Source: Actinomycetota bacterium (GTDB lineage: Bacteria > Actinomycetota > UBA4738 > HRBIN12). From it: a stretch of 64,000 nucleotides of DNA. Made by a program: the position numbers and the translations under genes. Each line of letters starts with the position of its first letter. Position 1 is the stretch's first letter. Of this stretch, positions 14,874-24,404 are shown piece after piece. The stretch lies in contig DASSCU010000037.1 of assembly GCA_035697485.1 (NCBI GenBank), positions 35,346-99,345 on the forward strand, in the 5' to 3' direction. The notes under the pieces were generated by a model. It was not told the DNA's origin. It did not search any database and saw nothing but the letters and a program-made list of their open reading frames with translations.

Positions 14874-17720
14874 CTACGGCAGCAGGGTGACGACCAGCTG
14901 GGGGGTGAACCCCGGATCGCCGTTGCGCGACGTCCACTTCGCCCCGTCGGTCGAGGGCGTGGTGATGCGGAGGCTGTACACGCCGTCGGCGCGGATCAGG
15001 CTCGAGAGGTCGACCTCGTACCAGGTGTTGGTGCCCACCGAACCGAGGGTGGCGACAGGGGTGCCGACGGCCGCGGGAGCGTTGTCCCAGGTCACGCCCG
15101 TCTCGGTCCAGCTCGCATCCGACGTCGCCGAGAACACGCCCCCGGTGTCGGACGCACCGACGTTGAACATGCGGAGCTTCGCCGTCGCGACGGTGCGCGG
15201 GCCGATGCCGGTCACCGAGAACTTCATCAGCCCGTGTTCGCTCGGGGAGGAGTCGATCGAGAGCGACGAGCTCGTGCCGTAGTTCGTCGTCGGCGCCCCC
15301 GCGCGGATCGTGGCGTCGGCGGTCGGCGCGAACGTGAGCTCGCTTCCGGGTGCGGTCGTGGCGACCGCGGTGTTGGAGGCAGCCGAGACGTTCCCCGCGA
15401 GGTCGACGGCCCTGACCACGTACGAGTACGTCGATCCCGGCGTCAGCGACCCGTCGAGGTAGGTCGTGCCGTGGGCCGTGTCCACCGCGACGCCGTCGCG
15501 GACGATCGTGTAGTGGTCGACGGCGACGTCGTCGGTGCTGGCGGTCCATGACAGGTCGACCTGGTCGCCCCCGACCGGTGTCGCGACGAGGCCCGTCGGA
15601 GCCGTCGGCGGGGTCGAGTCGCCGTTCGATGGCCCGCCCGAGCTGATCGTGAAGGAGTCCGCGACGCTCCCGACGCTCGGCACGAAGGTGGCGTCCAGTC
15701 GATCGGCGGTCACCCTGTAGCTCATGATGCCGTTCCCGGCGCCGGCCGTCGTCGCGAAGTACGGAAGCTCAGGATCGTCGAGCTTGATCGAGGAGCCGGA
15801 CCGCCCGAAGGTCCCGACCACCTGGACGACCGTCCCCGCGCCCTTGTCCATCAATTCCGCGCCGCTGGCGGCGACGCAGTCCTGATCGAACCCGCCGAGC
15901 ACGAACGACGGGCACGTCCCCGGCTGGAGGGCGAGTTGCTTGCTGCGTTGGTAGTTGTGGTGGTGTCCCCCGAGGATCAGGTCGACCTTCTTCTGGAGGA
16001 GGAGGTTGAACAACGGCTGGCCGATCGGACAGCCGGAGTTCGATGCGGAGATGCACGGGTAGTGCATGCCGACGACGATCCACCGGATCCCCTCCGCGCG
16101 AGCTGCGTCGATCGAATCGGAGAGCCACCGGTAGTGGACGTCATTCATCCCGTACGTGTAGTTGACGTTCTCGATCGTGAGGTCGGGCGAGATCATGAAC
16201 ACCCGCATCAGGGGAGCCCCCGCCGGGTAGTCGAAGTAGTACTCGGCGCCGTAGTCCCGTTCCACACCCAGGGTCGCTCCCAGCCGGTCCGGCAGGCACG
16301 CGGCATGGTTCATGATGTAGCCGTCGGCACCGTTCTGGTCCTCGTGGTTCCCGGCGACGATCTCGAAGGGGTACGTCGGACCGAGATCGGGCAACCCGGC
16401 CTTCACCCAGTCGCACCACGCTTCGTCGGTCGGCGTCTCGTCGTAGTCCAGATCGCCCAGCGCGAGGAAGAAGTCGGTCCCGGAAGCGTTCAGGGTCGCG
16501 AGGCTCGCGGTCGCCCTCGACGTCGTACCGAAGTCCCCCGCGGCGGCGAAGGTGAACGACGTGGGCGCCGGGGGAGCGGGAGGGGTCGTCACGTCGGCGG
16601 GGTCCGAGGGAACCGACCGGTTCCCGGACGGATCCACCGCGACCACCGTGTATCGATAGGTGGCCTCGGCGGTCACCCCGTCGTCGATGTACGTGGTGCC
16701 CGCGGTGGTGTCGATCTCAGCATCGTCGCGAACGATCAGGTACCCGGCCACGCCGACGTCGTCATCGCTCGCCGTCCAGCTGAGGTCCACGCGGGTCGGA
16801 CCGGTCGCCGTGGCCACCAGGCCGGTCGGGGCCGTGGGTGGGTCGACGTCAACCACGTTGTCGACGAGCACCGCGACCGGCTGAGAGGCGCCCGCGTTCC
16901 CGACGGCATCTCGTGCGATCGCCGTGAGCTCGTGGGCGCCGTTGGCGACGGAGGACGAATCCCATGGGATCACGTAGGGAGCGGTCGAGTCGGTCCCGAC
17001 GGTCTGGCCGTCGACCTGCAGGTCCACAGCGACGACCCCCACGTCGTCCGTGGCGTCCACCCCGACGTCGATCGACCCGTTGACGGTCGCGCCCGGGGAG
17101 GGCGAGGTGATCGAGGCGGTCGGTGTCGCCACGTCCGGCGATGGAGCGACCGTGACCACGAGTTCCGGCCGGAAGCCCACCTTCCCTTCCTTCGACCTGA
17201 AGGAGATCTTGTTGCTCGTCGGGGTGGCGATCCGCAGGCCGAACTGGCCGTCTCCGGTCACGAGCGTGGACAGGTCGACCTCGTGCCAGGTGGCGGTCGT
17301 GATCGCGCCCAGCGTGGCCAGCGGCGTGGGGTCGGCCGGCGGCGCCGTGTTCCAGTTCATCGTGCTCTCGCTCCACGTCGTGTTCGCCACACGGGAGAAC
17401 ACGCCGCCGACGGACGCGCCATCGGTCACGTAGAGACGGAGCTTCGCACTCTCGACGATGTCGGTACCCACGCCCGAGACGGTGAACCGCATGAAGGAGT
17501 ACCGCACGGGTGAGTTGTCGGCCGCGAGCGATGTCTCCGAGCCACCGGTCGCTGTCGGCTGATCGGCCCGCACCGTCGTATCGGCGGCCGGCAGGAAGGA
17601 GAGGATCCTGGGCGCTGCGGGAGCCGGCAGAGCGGTCAGCAGGCTCGCGACCATGGCGGAGAGCGTGAGTGCGACGAAGATCGCCGATCGCGTCCCTCTC
17701 TTACCGTCGCCGCGTCGCAC
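14874..17720 (-). CDS. Secreted calcineurin-like phosphoesterase with FN3, Ig-like and two DNRLRE-type domains
   Basis: This 948-residue exported protein begins with a basic stretch and a hydrophobic signal peptide ending at an ALPAPAAP region. The order is: DNRLRE/CBM96-like domain (about 40-190), Ig-like repeat (195-285), FN3 (290-380), a purple-acid-phosphatase-like metallophosphoesterase (385-690), FN3 (700-785) and a second DNRLRE-type domain (800-948). Metal-site motifs are AAGDFG, GDLDYD, GNHED, GMHYP and GGHHHNYQR, all intact. The GTG at 17720 is preferred over the GTG-less extension from 17759 because a TAGGGT -10 box ends eight bases upstream, giving a leaderless start. The enzyme probably acts outside the cell on a phosphoester while held to polysaccharide by its end domains; binding is inferred. 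Confidence 0.85.
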   Translation of the reverse strand: MRRGDGKRGTRSAIFVALTLSAMVASLLTALPAPAAPRILSFLPAADTTVRADQPTATGGSETSLAADNSPVRYSFMRFTVSGVGTDIVESAKLRLYVTDGASVGGVFSRVANTTWSESTMNWNTAPPADPTPLATLGAITTATWHEVDLSTLVTGDGQFGLRIATPTSNKISFRSKEGKVGFRPELVVTVAPSPDVATPTASITSPSPGATVNGSIDVGVDATDDVGVVAVDLQVDGQTVGTDSTAPYVIPWDSSSVANGAHELTAIARDAVGNAGASQPVAVLVDNVVDVDPPTAPTGLVATATGPTRVDLSWTASDDDVGVAGYLIVRDDAEIDTTAGTTYIDDGVTAEATYRYTVVAVDPSGNRSVPSDPADVTTPPAPPAPTSFTFAAAGDFGTTSRATASLATLNASGTDFFLALGDLDYDETPTDEAWCDWVKAGLPDLGPTYPFEIVAGNHEDQNGADGYIMNHAACLPDRLGATLGVERDYGAEYYFDYPAGAPLMRVFMISPDLTIENVNYTYGMNDVHYRWLSDSIDAARAEGIRWIVVGMHYPCISASNSGCPIGQPLFNLLLQKKVDLILGGHHHNYQRSKQLALQPGTCPSFVLGGFDQDCVAASGAELMDKGAGTVVQVVGTFGRSGSSIKLDDPELPYFATTAGAGNGIMSYRVTADRLDATFVPSVGSVADSFTISSGGPSNGDSTPPTAPTGLVATPVGGDQVDLSWTASTDDVAVDHYTIVRDGVAVDTAHGTTYLDGSLTPGSTYSYVVRAVDLAGNVSAASNTAVATTAPGSELTFAPTADATIRAGAPTTNYGTSSSLSIDSSPSEHGLMKFSVTGIGPRTVATAKLRMFNVGASDTGGVFSATSDASWTETGVTWDNAPAAVGTPVATLGSVGTNTWYEVDLSSLIRADGVYSLRITTPSTDGAKWTSRNGDPGFTPQLVVTLLP

Positions 17721-17727
17721 GCTCCGG

Positions 17728-17782
17728 ACCCTATCCAGCGGCCGCGGCCCCCACCCCATGCATGTCGCGTATGCCCGCTACG
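17728..17782 (-). promoter_or_regulatory. Operator and -10 box for the secreted phosphoesterase
   Basis: The operator is CGTAT-GCCCG-CTACG at 17768-17782 (nine of ten arm bases). On the minus strand a TAGGGT -10 box (17733 to 17728) starts exactly 42 bases from the operator centre, and the GTG start at 17720 follows after seven bases. The 13 bases GTATGCCCGCTAC are identical to those in the operator at 1720-1734. Confidence 0.6.
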
Positions 17783-17820
17783 CATCCGGTCCGTCGGCCG
17801 GTGCGCTCCCGATCGCTTCC

Positions 17821-17875
17821 CGTAGCGCATCTACGACGATCCACGGATGCTCCGTCGCCGTCCGAGGGCGAGACT
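17821..17875 (+). promoter_or_regulatory. Operator and weak -10 box for the sugar transferase gene
   Basis: A perfect CGTAG-CGCAT-CTACG is at 17821-17835. At 42 bases from its centre lies GAGACT (17870-17875), which keeps the A and final T of a -10 box but not the first T. It is the weakest -10 of the set. The centre is 53 bp from that of the adjacent minus-strand operator, about five helical turns, so the two sites in this divergent gap lie on the same DNA face. Confidence 0.5.
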
Positions 17876-17994
17876 CCCTGCTACGTCGTGGCCCGGGGCA
17901 CCCGATTGTCTTCCGGGCGGCGCGAGACGGAGGTCGGGCGCGCGTGGAGATCGCACAGCGGAGAACGGGCATGGCCCCGAGGGGGCGGTAGCAC

Positions 17995-19350
17995 GTGGCG
18001 GTGCATCCCCTTCCCGCGGCATCGACGGTCAGAGGCCAGGCGCTCGACCGTGGCTGGCTCCTGCGGGCCGCCGTCCCGGTGACCGACGTCTGCGCACTCG
18101 CCGCCGCCGTCGTGATCGCGGGGGTCACTCCCTGGAGCATCCTCTACACCGGCATCGTCCTGTTGGGGATGCATCTCGATCCGGCACGCGCGGGGAGGAT
18201 CTGTCCGCAGCTGTCGACCGACGCCGGATGGCTGCTCGCGAGGGGAGCTGCGCCCCTGATCGTGCTCATGCCGGCGGCGGCGGCACTCGGCGCCGATCCG
18301 AACTGGGCCTTGTTGGGCCCGATGACCGTCACCCTGCTCCTCCTCGGGCGCGGAGCGGCCTATGCGCTCGCACGCAGGGCACGGGCCGAGGGCGTGCTCG
18401 CCGAGCCCACGCTCATCGTGGGTGCCGGCGAGGTCGCGGACCGACTGGCCGACGTCCTCTCCCAGCACCCGGAGTACGGCCTGCGTCTCGTCGGCTCCGT
18501 CGACGCCGAGGGACGCAGGGTGGGGAACCTGCCGTTGCTGGGGGATCCGCGCGACATCGGGAAGCTCATCGAGGCCCAGGGCGTGCGTCGCGTCGTGATC
18601 GCCTTCGGCGTCTCGGAGCGGGAGCTGGTCGCCGCCTTGCGGTCGGCCGAACGGTCGTCCGCGGAGTTCCACGTCGTGCCGCGCCTCTGGGAGGCCAGCG
18701 CCATGGCCCCGGGGGCGGGCAACGTGGACGACGTCTGGGGCATCCCGCTCGTGCAGCTGCGCCGACCGACGACGCGTTCACGAAACCAGCTCGTGAAGCG
18801 GTGCTTCGATGTCGTGGTGGCCTCGCTGCTGCTGCTGCTGACCTCGCCGCTCTTGTTGCTGCTCGCGATCGCCGTTCGGCTCTCCGGCCCGGGTCCGATC
18901 CTGTTCCGTCAGAAGCGCGTGGGCCTCGACGGCACGCCGTTCGAGATCCTGAAGTTCCGTTCGATGCACGAGATCGCGGACTCGGACACGAGATGGACGG
19001 TCGGCGACGACGGGGTCACCCGCGTCGGCAAGGTGCTGCGCACCACGAGCCTGGACGAGTTGCCGCAGCTGGTGAACGTGCTGAGAGGCGAGATGTCGAT
19101 CGTCGGTCCCCGCCCGGAGCGGCCGCACTTCGCCGATTCGTTCGCCGCGAGGGTGCCCCGGTACGAGGACCGGCATCGCGTGCGTGCCGGCATGACCGGG
19201 CTCCCACAGGTCTGCGGTCTGCGCGGTGACACATCGATCGACGATCGCGTTCGCTTCGACAACGCCTACATTGAGGGATGGAGCCTCTGGGCGGACTGCT
19301 CGATCGTGGTCCGGACCGCGAAGTGCGTCCTGACTGGACAGGGTGCGTGA
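17995..19350 (+). CDS. Polyprenyl-phosphate sugar-1-phosphate transferase (initiating glycosyltransferase)
   Basis: This 451-residue protein is of the WbaP/WcaJ-like class. The N-terminal membrane region has about four helices (residues 25-125). A CoA-binding/Rossmann-like domain carries IVGAGEVAD near 143, and the C-terminal bacterial sugar transferase domain (about 261-451) includes a membrane-inserted hairpin. Conserved motifs are FRQKRVG, LKFRSM, TSLDELPQL, GPRPERP and RVRAGMTGL. It should load the first sugar phosphate onto undecaprenyl phosphate. The GTG follows a GAGGGGG site. It is coupled to the sulfotransferase gene by a four-base overlap. Confidence 0.9.
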   Translation: MAVHPLPAASTVRGQALDRGWLLRAAVPVTDVCALAAAVVIAGVTPWSILYTGIVLLGMHLDPARAGRICPQLSTDAGWLLARGAAPLIVLMPAAAALGADPNWALLGPMTVTLLLLGRGAAYALARRARAEGVLAEPTLIVGAGEVADRLADVLSQHPEYGLRLVGSVDAEGRRVGNLPLLGDPRDIGKLIEAQGVRRVVIAFGVSERELVAALRSAERSSAEFHVVPRLWEASAMAPGAGNVDDVWGIPLVQLRRPTTRSRNQLVKRCFDVVVASLLLLLTSPLLLLLAIAVRLSGPGPILFRQKRVGLDGTPFEILKFRSMHEIADSDTRWTVGDDGVTRVGKVLRTTSLDELPQLVNVLRGEMSIVGPRPERPHFADSFAARVPRYEDRHRVRAGMTGLPQVCGLRGDTSIDDRVRFDNAYIEGWSLWADCSIVVRTAKCVLTGQGA

Positions 19351-20255
19351 GCACACGCCTCTCCCGACCCCCCGCCCTCGACGAGCGAGGTGGAGCCCTG
19401 CCCAACTTCCTGCTCATCGGGGCGATGAAGTGCGGCACGACGAGCCTGTATCACTACCTGCGTGATCACCCCCAGGTCTTCATGCCGTCGATCAAGGCGC
19501 CGGAGTTCTTCGCGGAGGAAGGCAACTGGGGCCGAGGGATCGGGTGGTACCGACGACAGTTCGAGGGAGCCCCGCCCGGTGTCGTCGCGATCGGCGAGGC
19601 ATCGAACGTGTACACGAAGTACCCGCGATACCAGGGCGTCCCGGCCCGCATCGCCGACCACATCCCCCACGCTCGCCTCCTGTACGTGGTCCGAGATCCG
19701 ATCGACCGGATCCGTTCCCATTACCAGACCCGCCTCACCGAGGGAACGGAGCGAGCGCCGATCGGCCGTGCGGTGCGCGAGAACCCGATCTACCTCGACT
19801 ACAGCCGATACGCGATGCAGCTGGATCGTTATCTCGACCATTTTCCCCGCGAGCAGCTGCTGGTCATCACGGCCGAGGACCTGCGCGGCGATCGTCGCGA
19901 GGCGATCAAGCAGGTCTACGCGTTCCTAGGGGTCCGCCCCGATCATGTCCCCGACGACATCGATCGGACCTTCTACGAGACGAGGCACCGCGCGCCGAGG
20001 TCACCGGTGCCGCTGTGGCTCCGCAAGGGGCTGAAGCGTCATCTGCCGGCGGCCAAGCGCGCGAAGGAGCTCGAGAACAACGTGATCCGCGCCCTCCGGA
20101 GCATCCGCCGCACGTCCGAGGCGCCGCCGCAGCTGCCCGACCGACTGGTGATCCCCGACGAGGTGCGCGCCGAGCTCTCCGACGCTCTGCGCGAGGACGT
20201 GCGGAGGGTCCGCACCTTCCTCGGGCCCGATTTCGACGGTTGGGGGATCGCTTGA
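19347..20255 (+). CDS. PAPS-dependent sulfotransferase
   Basis: The protein has 302 residues. The 5'-phosphosulfate-binding loop GAMKCGTTSLYHYL is at about residues 25-38, and the 3'-phosphate-binding segment RDPIDRIRSHY is at about 116-126. It should move sulfate from PAPS to a hydroxyl on a sugar of the polymer or its lipid-linked precursor, given its place right behind the initiating transferase. The GTG at 19347 overlaps the preceding stop as GTGA; the longer frame from 19278 is an overlap shadow. APS kinase, which makes PAPS, is encoded at 27436 in the same window. A sulfated exopolysaccharide is therefore plausible. Confidence 0.85.
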   Translation: MSTRLSRPPALDERGGALPNFLLIGAMKCGTTSLYHYLRDHPQVFMPSIKAPEFFAEEGNWGRGIGWYRRQFEGAPPGVVAIGEASNVYTKYPRYQGVPARIADHIPHARLLYVVRDPIDRIRSHYQTRLTEGTERAPIGRAVRENPIYLDYSRYAMQLDRYLDHFPREQLLVITAEDLRGDRREAIKQVYAFLGVRPDHVPDDIDRTFYETRHRAPRSPVPLWLRKGLKRHLPAAKRAKELENNVIRALRSIRRTSEAPPQLPDRLVIPDEVRAELSDALREDVRRVRTFLGPDFDGWGIA

Positions 20256-20512
20256 ACCAGAGCCATGACGAGGCGATGCGTAGGCCGAGGAGCCTGCGCG
20301 CCCGGATTTCCTACGTCATCGGCACGGTCCCCTCGACGTTCATCGCTGTTACAGATGCGGGGTTGGCCTGCTGACCCGATGGATCCGGAGGGGGAGCGGG
20401 AGAGGCCTCGCGTCGGGGAGCGGCAGGGCCGTCGGCGTGAGCATGCCTTGAAGGGGCATCCCGCCGGGGCGGCGTTGCTGCGTGAGGAACCGGCCATGGG
20501 GAGGGTCAGGGG
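20256..20512 (+). other. Gap with half-operator, possible -10 and a long, hairpin-rich leader
   Basis: A 257-bp gap without a convincing gene. CTACG at 20311-20315 is the right half of the locus operator (left half only two of five), and TACAGA starts 42 bases from the would-be centre at 20350. The 12-mer from 20311 is shared with 506-517. If transcription starts near 20362, the leader is about 150 bases, GC-rich, with short inverted repeats (for example ATGCC...GGCAT at 20443-20459). I do not recognise a known riboswitch in it. Confidence 0.3.
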
Positions 20513-22111
20513 ATGCGGGGTCGAGCTCGGCGATCGGTCGCACGCTCACTGAGCGTGGTTCTTGCCTTGGCGGTGGTCGGGACGGGCACCGCGCACGCCC
20601 TGATCAGCACGAGTCAGCCACAGCTCACCCTCAACCACCTGATCCGAACGTCGCCGTTCCAGGGATCCTCGACCTCGGTCCGTGACAACGAAGGCAGCGC
20701 GTACGTCGCGAGCGACGACGCCCTGTGGATGGCGTCCGACAACGACGACGCGCTGTTCGAGGTCGACCGCACGACGGGAGCGCTGCGCCGGAAGATCGCG
20801 CAGTCGGACTTCATCAACGCGCCTCGCTTCGGGGTCGGCGGCACGGCCGGTCAGGCGCGCACCGAGGACCTCGAGGCGCTCGCCTACGACGCGAACGCCG
20901 ACATCCTCTACGCCTTCTCCGGGAGCACGAGCGCGACCCCGACCGTGTTCCGTCTGACACGAGGCGGCAACAACCGATTCCAGGTGCAGTCGTGGCAGCC
21001 GATGCCGTCGGAGTGGACCGGTGCGGGGTGGCGCTCGGCCGACGGCCTCACCTACGTGGCGAACGGCTCGACGATCCGCACCTATGACTTCACCACGAAC
21101 ACCTTCGGGCCCTCGTTCTCGATCTCGGGGCTCTCCAAGATCTTCGGCGTCGACTTCGACGACGCGACCGGCGACCTGCTGGCCGTCAACGGCAGCGAGC
21201 GCCTCTACCGGGCGTCGATGGCCACCAGGACGCTCCTGCCCGGTTGGAGCGGCATCAGCCTCACCGGTCTCGGCCTCCTCGACACCCGGGCGGTCGAGGT
21301 CATCGGCGAACAGGTGCTCGTCACCGACGGCGCCGACTCCAGCGCGCGGCCGACATCGGATCCCAAGTCCCACGCCGTCTTCGTGCTCGACGTGACCGGA
21401 CCCGGCGGCTCGGCCCCGACCGCGAGCTTCATCGCCACGCCGACAAGCGGAGGTGCGCCTCTCGTCGTCAACTTCACGGACACGAGCAGCGGCTCGCCGA
21501 CGAGCTGGGCTTGGACCTTCGGGGACGGCGGCACGTCGACCGTGCGCTCGCCCTCGCACACGTACAACACGACCGGGACATTCACCGCAACCTTGATCGC
21601 GACGAACGCCCTTGGGTCCAGCTCGACCTCGCAGACGATCACCGTCAGCACCGCGGCCGTCATCGCCCCTTCCGACGACGCCCAGGTCAACCTGTCGGGG
21701 ACGGCGGTTTCGGGGTCCGCTCCGAGCTTCAGCGTGGACGGCTCGCCGGTGAGCGACGGCCTGCTCAAGTTCAACGTCAACGTCTCCGGCCAGATCACAG
21801 GCGCCAAGCTCCGCCTGTTCTGCGTGGATTCCTCCTCCGCGGGCGGCACCTTCTACGCCGCCGCCGAGACCAACCCACCGTGGAGCGAGGGCACGGTGAC
21901 GTGGGCGACCGCCCCGGTCGCCGGTGCGAGCTACGGCTCCCTGGGCGCGGTCAGTGCGGGGACCTGGTACGAGGTCGACCTCACGGCCCTCGTGACGGCG
22001 AACGGCACCTACAGCCTCCGGATCAAGAACGCCTCGAGCAACGGCGCCGACTACGCCACGAAGGAGGGGGCGGCCGGATCCGCTCCCCAGCTCGTGGTGA
22101 CGACCGCCTGA
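20513..22111 (+). CDS. Exported protein: beta-propeller-like domain, PKD domain and DNRLRE-type domain
   Basis: This 532-residue protein has a signal peptide (basic N-terminus, hydrophobic core, cleavage around THA-LIS at about residue 28). A propeller-like region of repeated ALWMASDNDD and LLAVNGSERLYRA-type strands spans about 35-300. A PKD domain (about 303-385) carries the WTFGDGGTS motif. A DNRLRE-type domain (about 390-532) is clearly related to the two copies in the secreted phosphoesterase at 14874-17720. The ATG follows GGGAGGGTCAGGGG. No catalytic residues are recognisable. It is probably a surface or matrix protein that associates with the polymer made by this locus. Confidence 0.75.
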   Translation: MRGRARRSVARSLSVVLALAVVGTGTAHALISTSQPQLTLNHLIRTSPFQGSSTSVRDNEGSAYVASDDALWMASDNDDALFEVDRTTGALRRKIAQSDFINAPRFGVGGTAGQARTEDLEALAYDANADILYAFSGSTSATPTVFRLTRGGNNRFQVQSWQPMPSEWTGAGWRSADGLTYVANGSTIRTYDFTTNTFGPSFSISGLSKIFGVDFDDATGDLLAVNGSERLYRASMATRTLLPGWSGISLTGLGLLDTRAVEVIGEQVLVTDGADSSARPTSDPKSHAVFVLDVTGPGGSAPTASFIATPTSGGAPLVVNFTDTSSGSPTSWAWTFGDGGTSTVRSPSHTYNTTGTFTATLIATNALGSSSTSQTITVSTAAVIAPSDDAQVNLSGTAVSGSAPSFSVDGSPVSDGLLKFNVNVSGQITGAKLRLFCVDSSSAGGTFYAAAETNPPWSEGTVTWATAPVAGASYGSLGAVSAGTWYEVDLTALVTANGTYSLRIKNASSNGADYATKEGAAGSAPQLVVTTA

Positions 22112-22189
22112 TCAGCCTCGACTTCGTTCGGCCACGCGGCTCCTGGCCGCGACGGGGTCCGTCCAGCTCGCCTGAACCCGTCGCCGACG

Positions 22190-22247
22190 TTGACCACTTG
22201 GCACTCCCGTGGCTATCCTGTTAGCACTCACCCGGCGTGAGTGCTAA
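22190..22247 (+). promoter_or_regulatory. groES promoter with CIRCE operator (HrcA site)
   Basis: A textbook CIRCE element, TTAGCACTC-N9-GAGTGCTAA with perfect arms, occupies 22221-22247. Just upstream are TTGACC (22190-22195) and TATCCT (22214-22219) with an 18-base spacer, so the repressor HrcA would sit on the transcript start. Heat-shock induction of groES-groEL by HrcA release is known for this element. hrcA itself is not in the window. Confidence 0.95.
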
Positions 22248-22290
22248 CGAGACGGGACGGACCGCAGACCGCAAGGAGGAGACGAGTCAG

Positions 22291-22590
22291 ATGGCGGACT
22301 TCAAGCTGAAGCCTCTCGACGACCGCATCATCGTGCAGGCCAACGAGGGTGACCAGACCACCGCGTCGGGCCTGGTGATCCCCGACACCGCGAAGGAGAA
22401 GCCCCAGGAGGGCACCGTGGTCGCGGTCGGCCCGGGCCGCTTCAACGAGGACGGCGACGAGCGCGTGCCGATGGACGTCGCGGTCGGCGACACGGTGATC
22501 TACTCGAAGTACGGCGGCACCGAGGTCAAGGTCGAGGGCGAGGACTATCTGATCCTGTCGGCCCGCGACGTGCTGGCCGTCGTCTCGTAG
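22291..22590 (+). CDS. groES: Co-chaperonin GroES
   Basis: This 99-residue protein is full length for the family. It starts [14 protein letters not shown], has the mobile-loop region ([20 protein letters not shown]) and the [15 protein letters not shown] core. The ATG at 22291 follows AAGGAGGAGA at about 10 bases; the longer frame from 22237 lies inside CIRCE and the leader and is not coding. GroES caps the GroEL cylinder in the cytoplasm. It is followed after 94 bp by groEL, with a hairpin in between. Confidence 0.97.
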   Translation: MADFKLKPLDDRIIVQANEGDQTTASGLVIPDTAKEKPQEGTVVAVGPGRFNEDGDERVPMDVAVGDTVIYSKYGGTEVKVEGEDYLILSARDVLAVVS

Positions 22591-22611
22591 GGAACACACC
22601 GTTGGGAACCC

Positions 22612-22640
22612 GGGACCCGCACGCACGAGCGTCGGGTCCC
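22612..22640 (+). terminator. Hairpin between groES and groEL (attenuator or processing site)
   Basis: Outer arms 22612-22619 and 22633-22640 (eight base pairs) enclose an inner four-base-pair stem (22621-22624 with 22629-22632), with one bulged base and an ACGA loop. It could lower groEL transcription relative to groES, or protect processed mRNA ends. Confidence 0.5.
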
Positions 22641-22651
22641 ATCCCGTCTGA

Positions 22652-24301
<1,650 letters not shown>

Positions 24302-24344
24302 CCGACGCACGCGGCGGGCATCGGTGCCGCCGTGGGAAGCACCT

Positions 24345-24375
24345 CGTGGGGCGGGCCATCTCGGCCCGCCCCACG
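24345..24375 (+). terminator. Perfect 13-bp hairpin after groEL
   Basis: Arms 24345-24357 and 24363-24375 pair without mismatch around a five-base loop, 43 bases after the groEL stop. There is no T-tract. It ends the groE operon before the next, separately promoted gene. Confidence 0.85.
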
Positions 24376-24404
24376 CGTGTTCCCTCAGGAATACACTCAC
24401 CCCG

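Noticed and set aside
20256..20512. A c-di-GMP or c-di-AMP riboswitch upstream of the PKD protein.
   Set aside because: I could not match the conserved core bases of either class; only generic GC-rich hairpins are visible.
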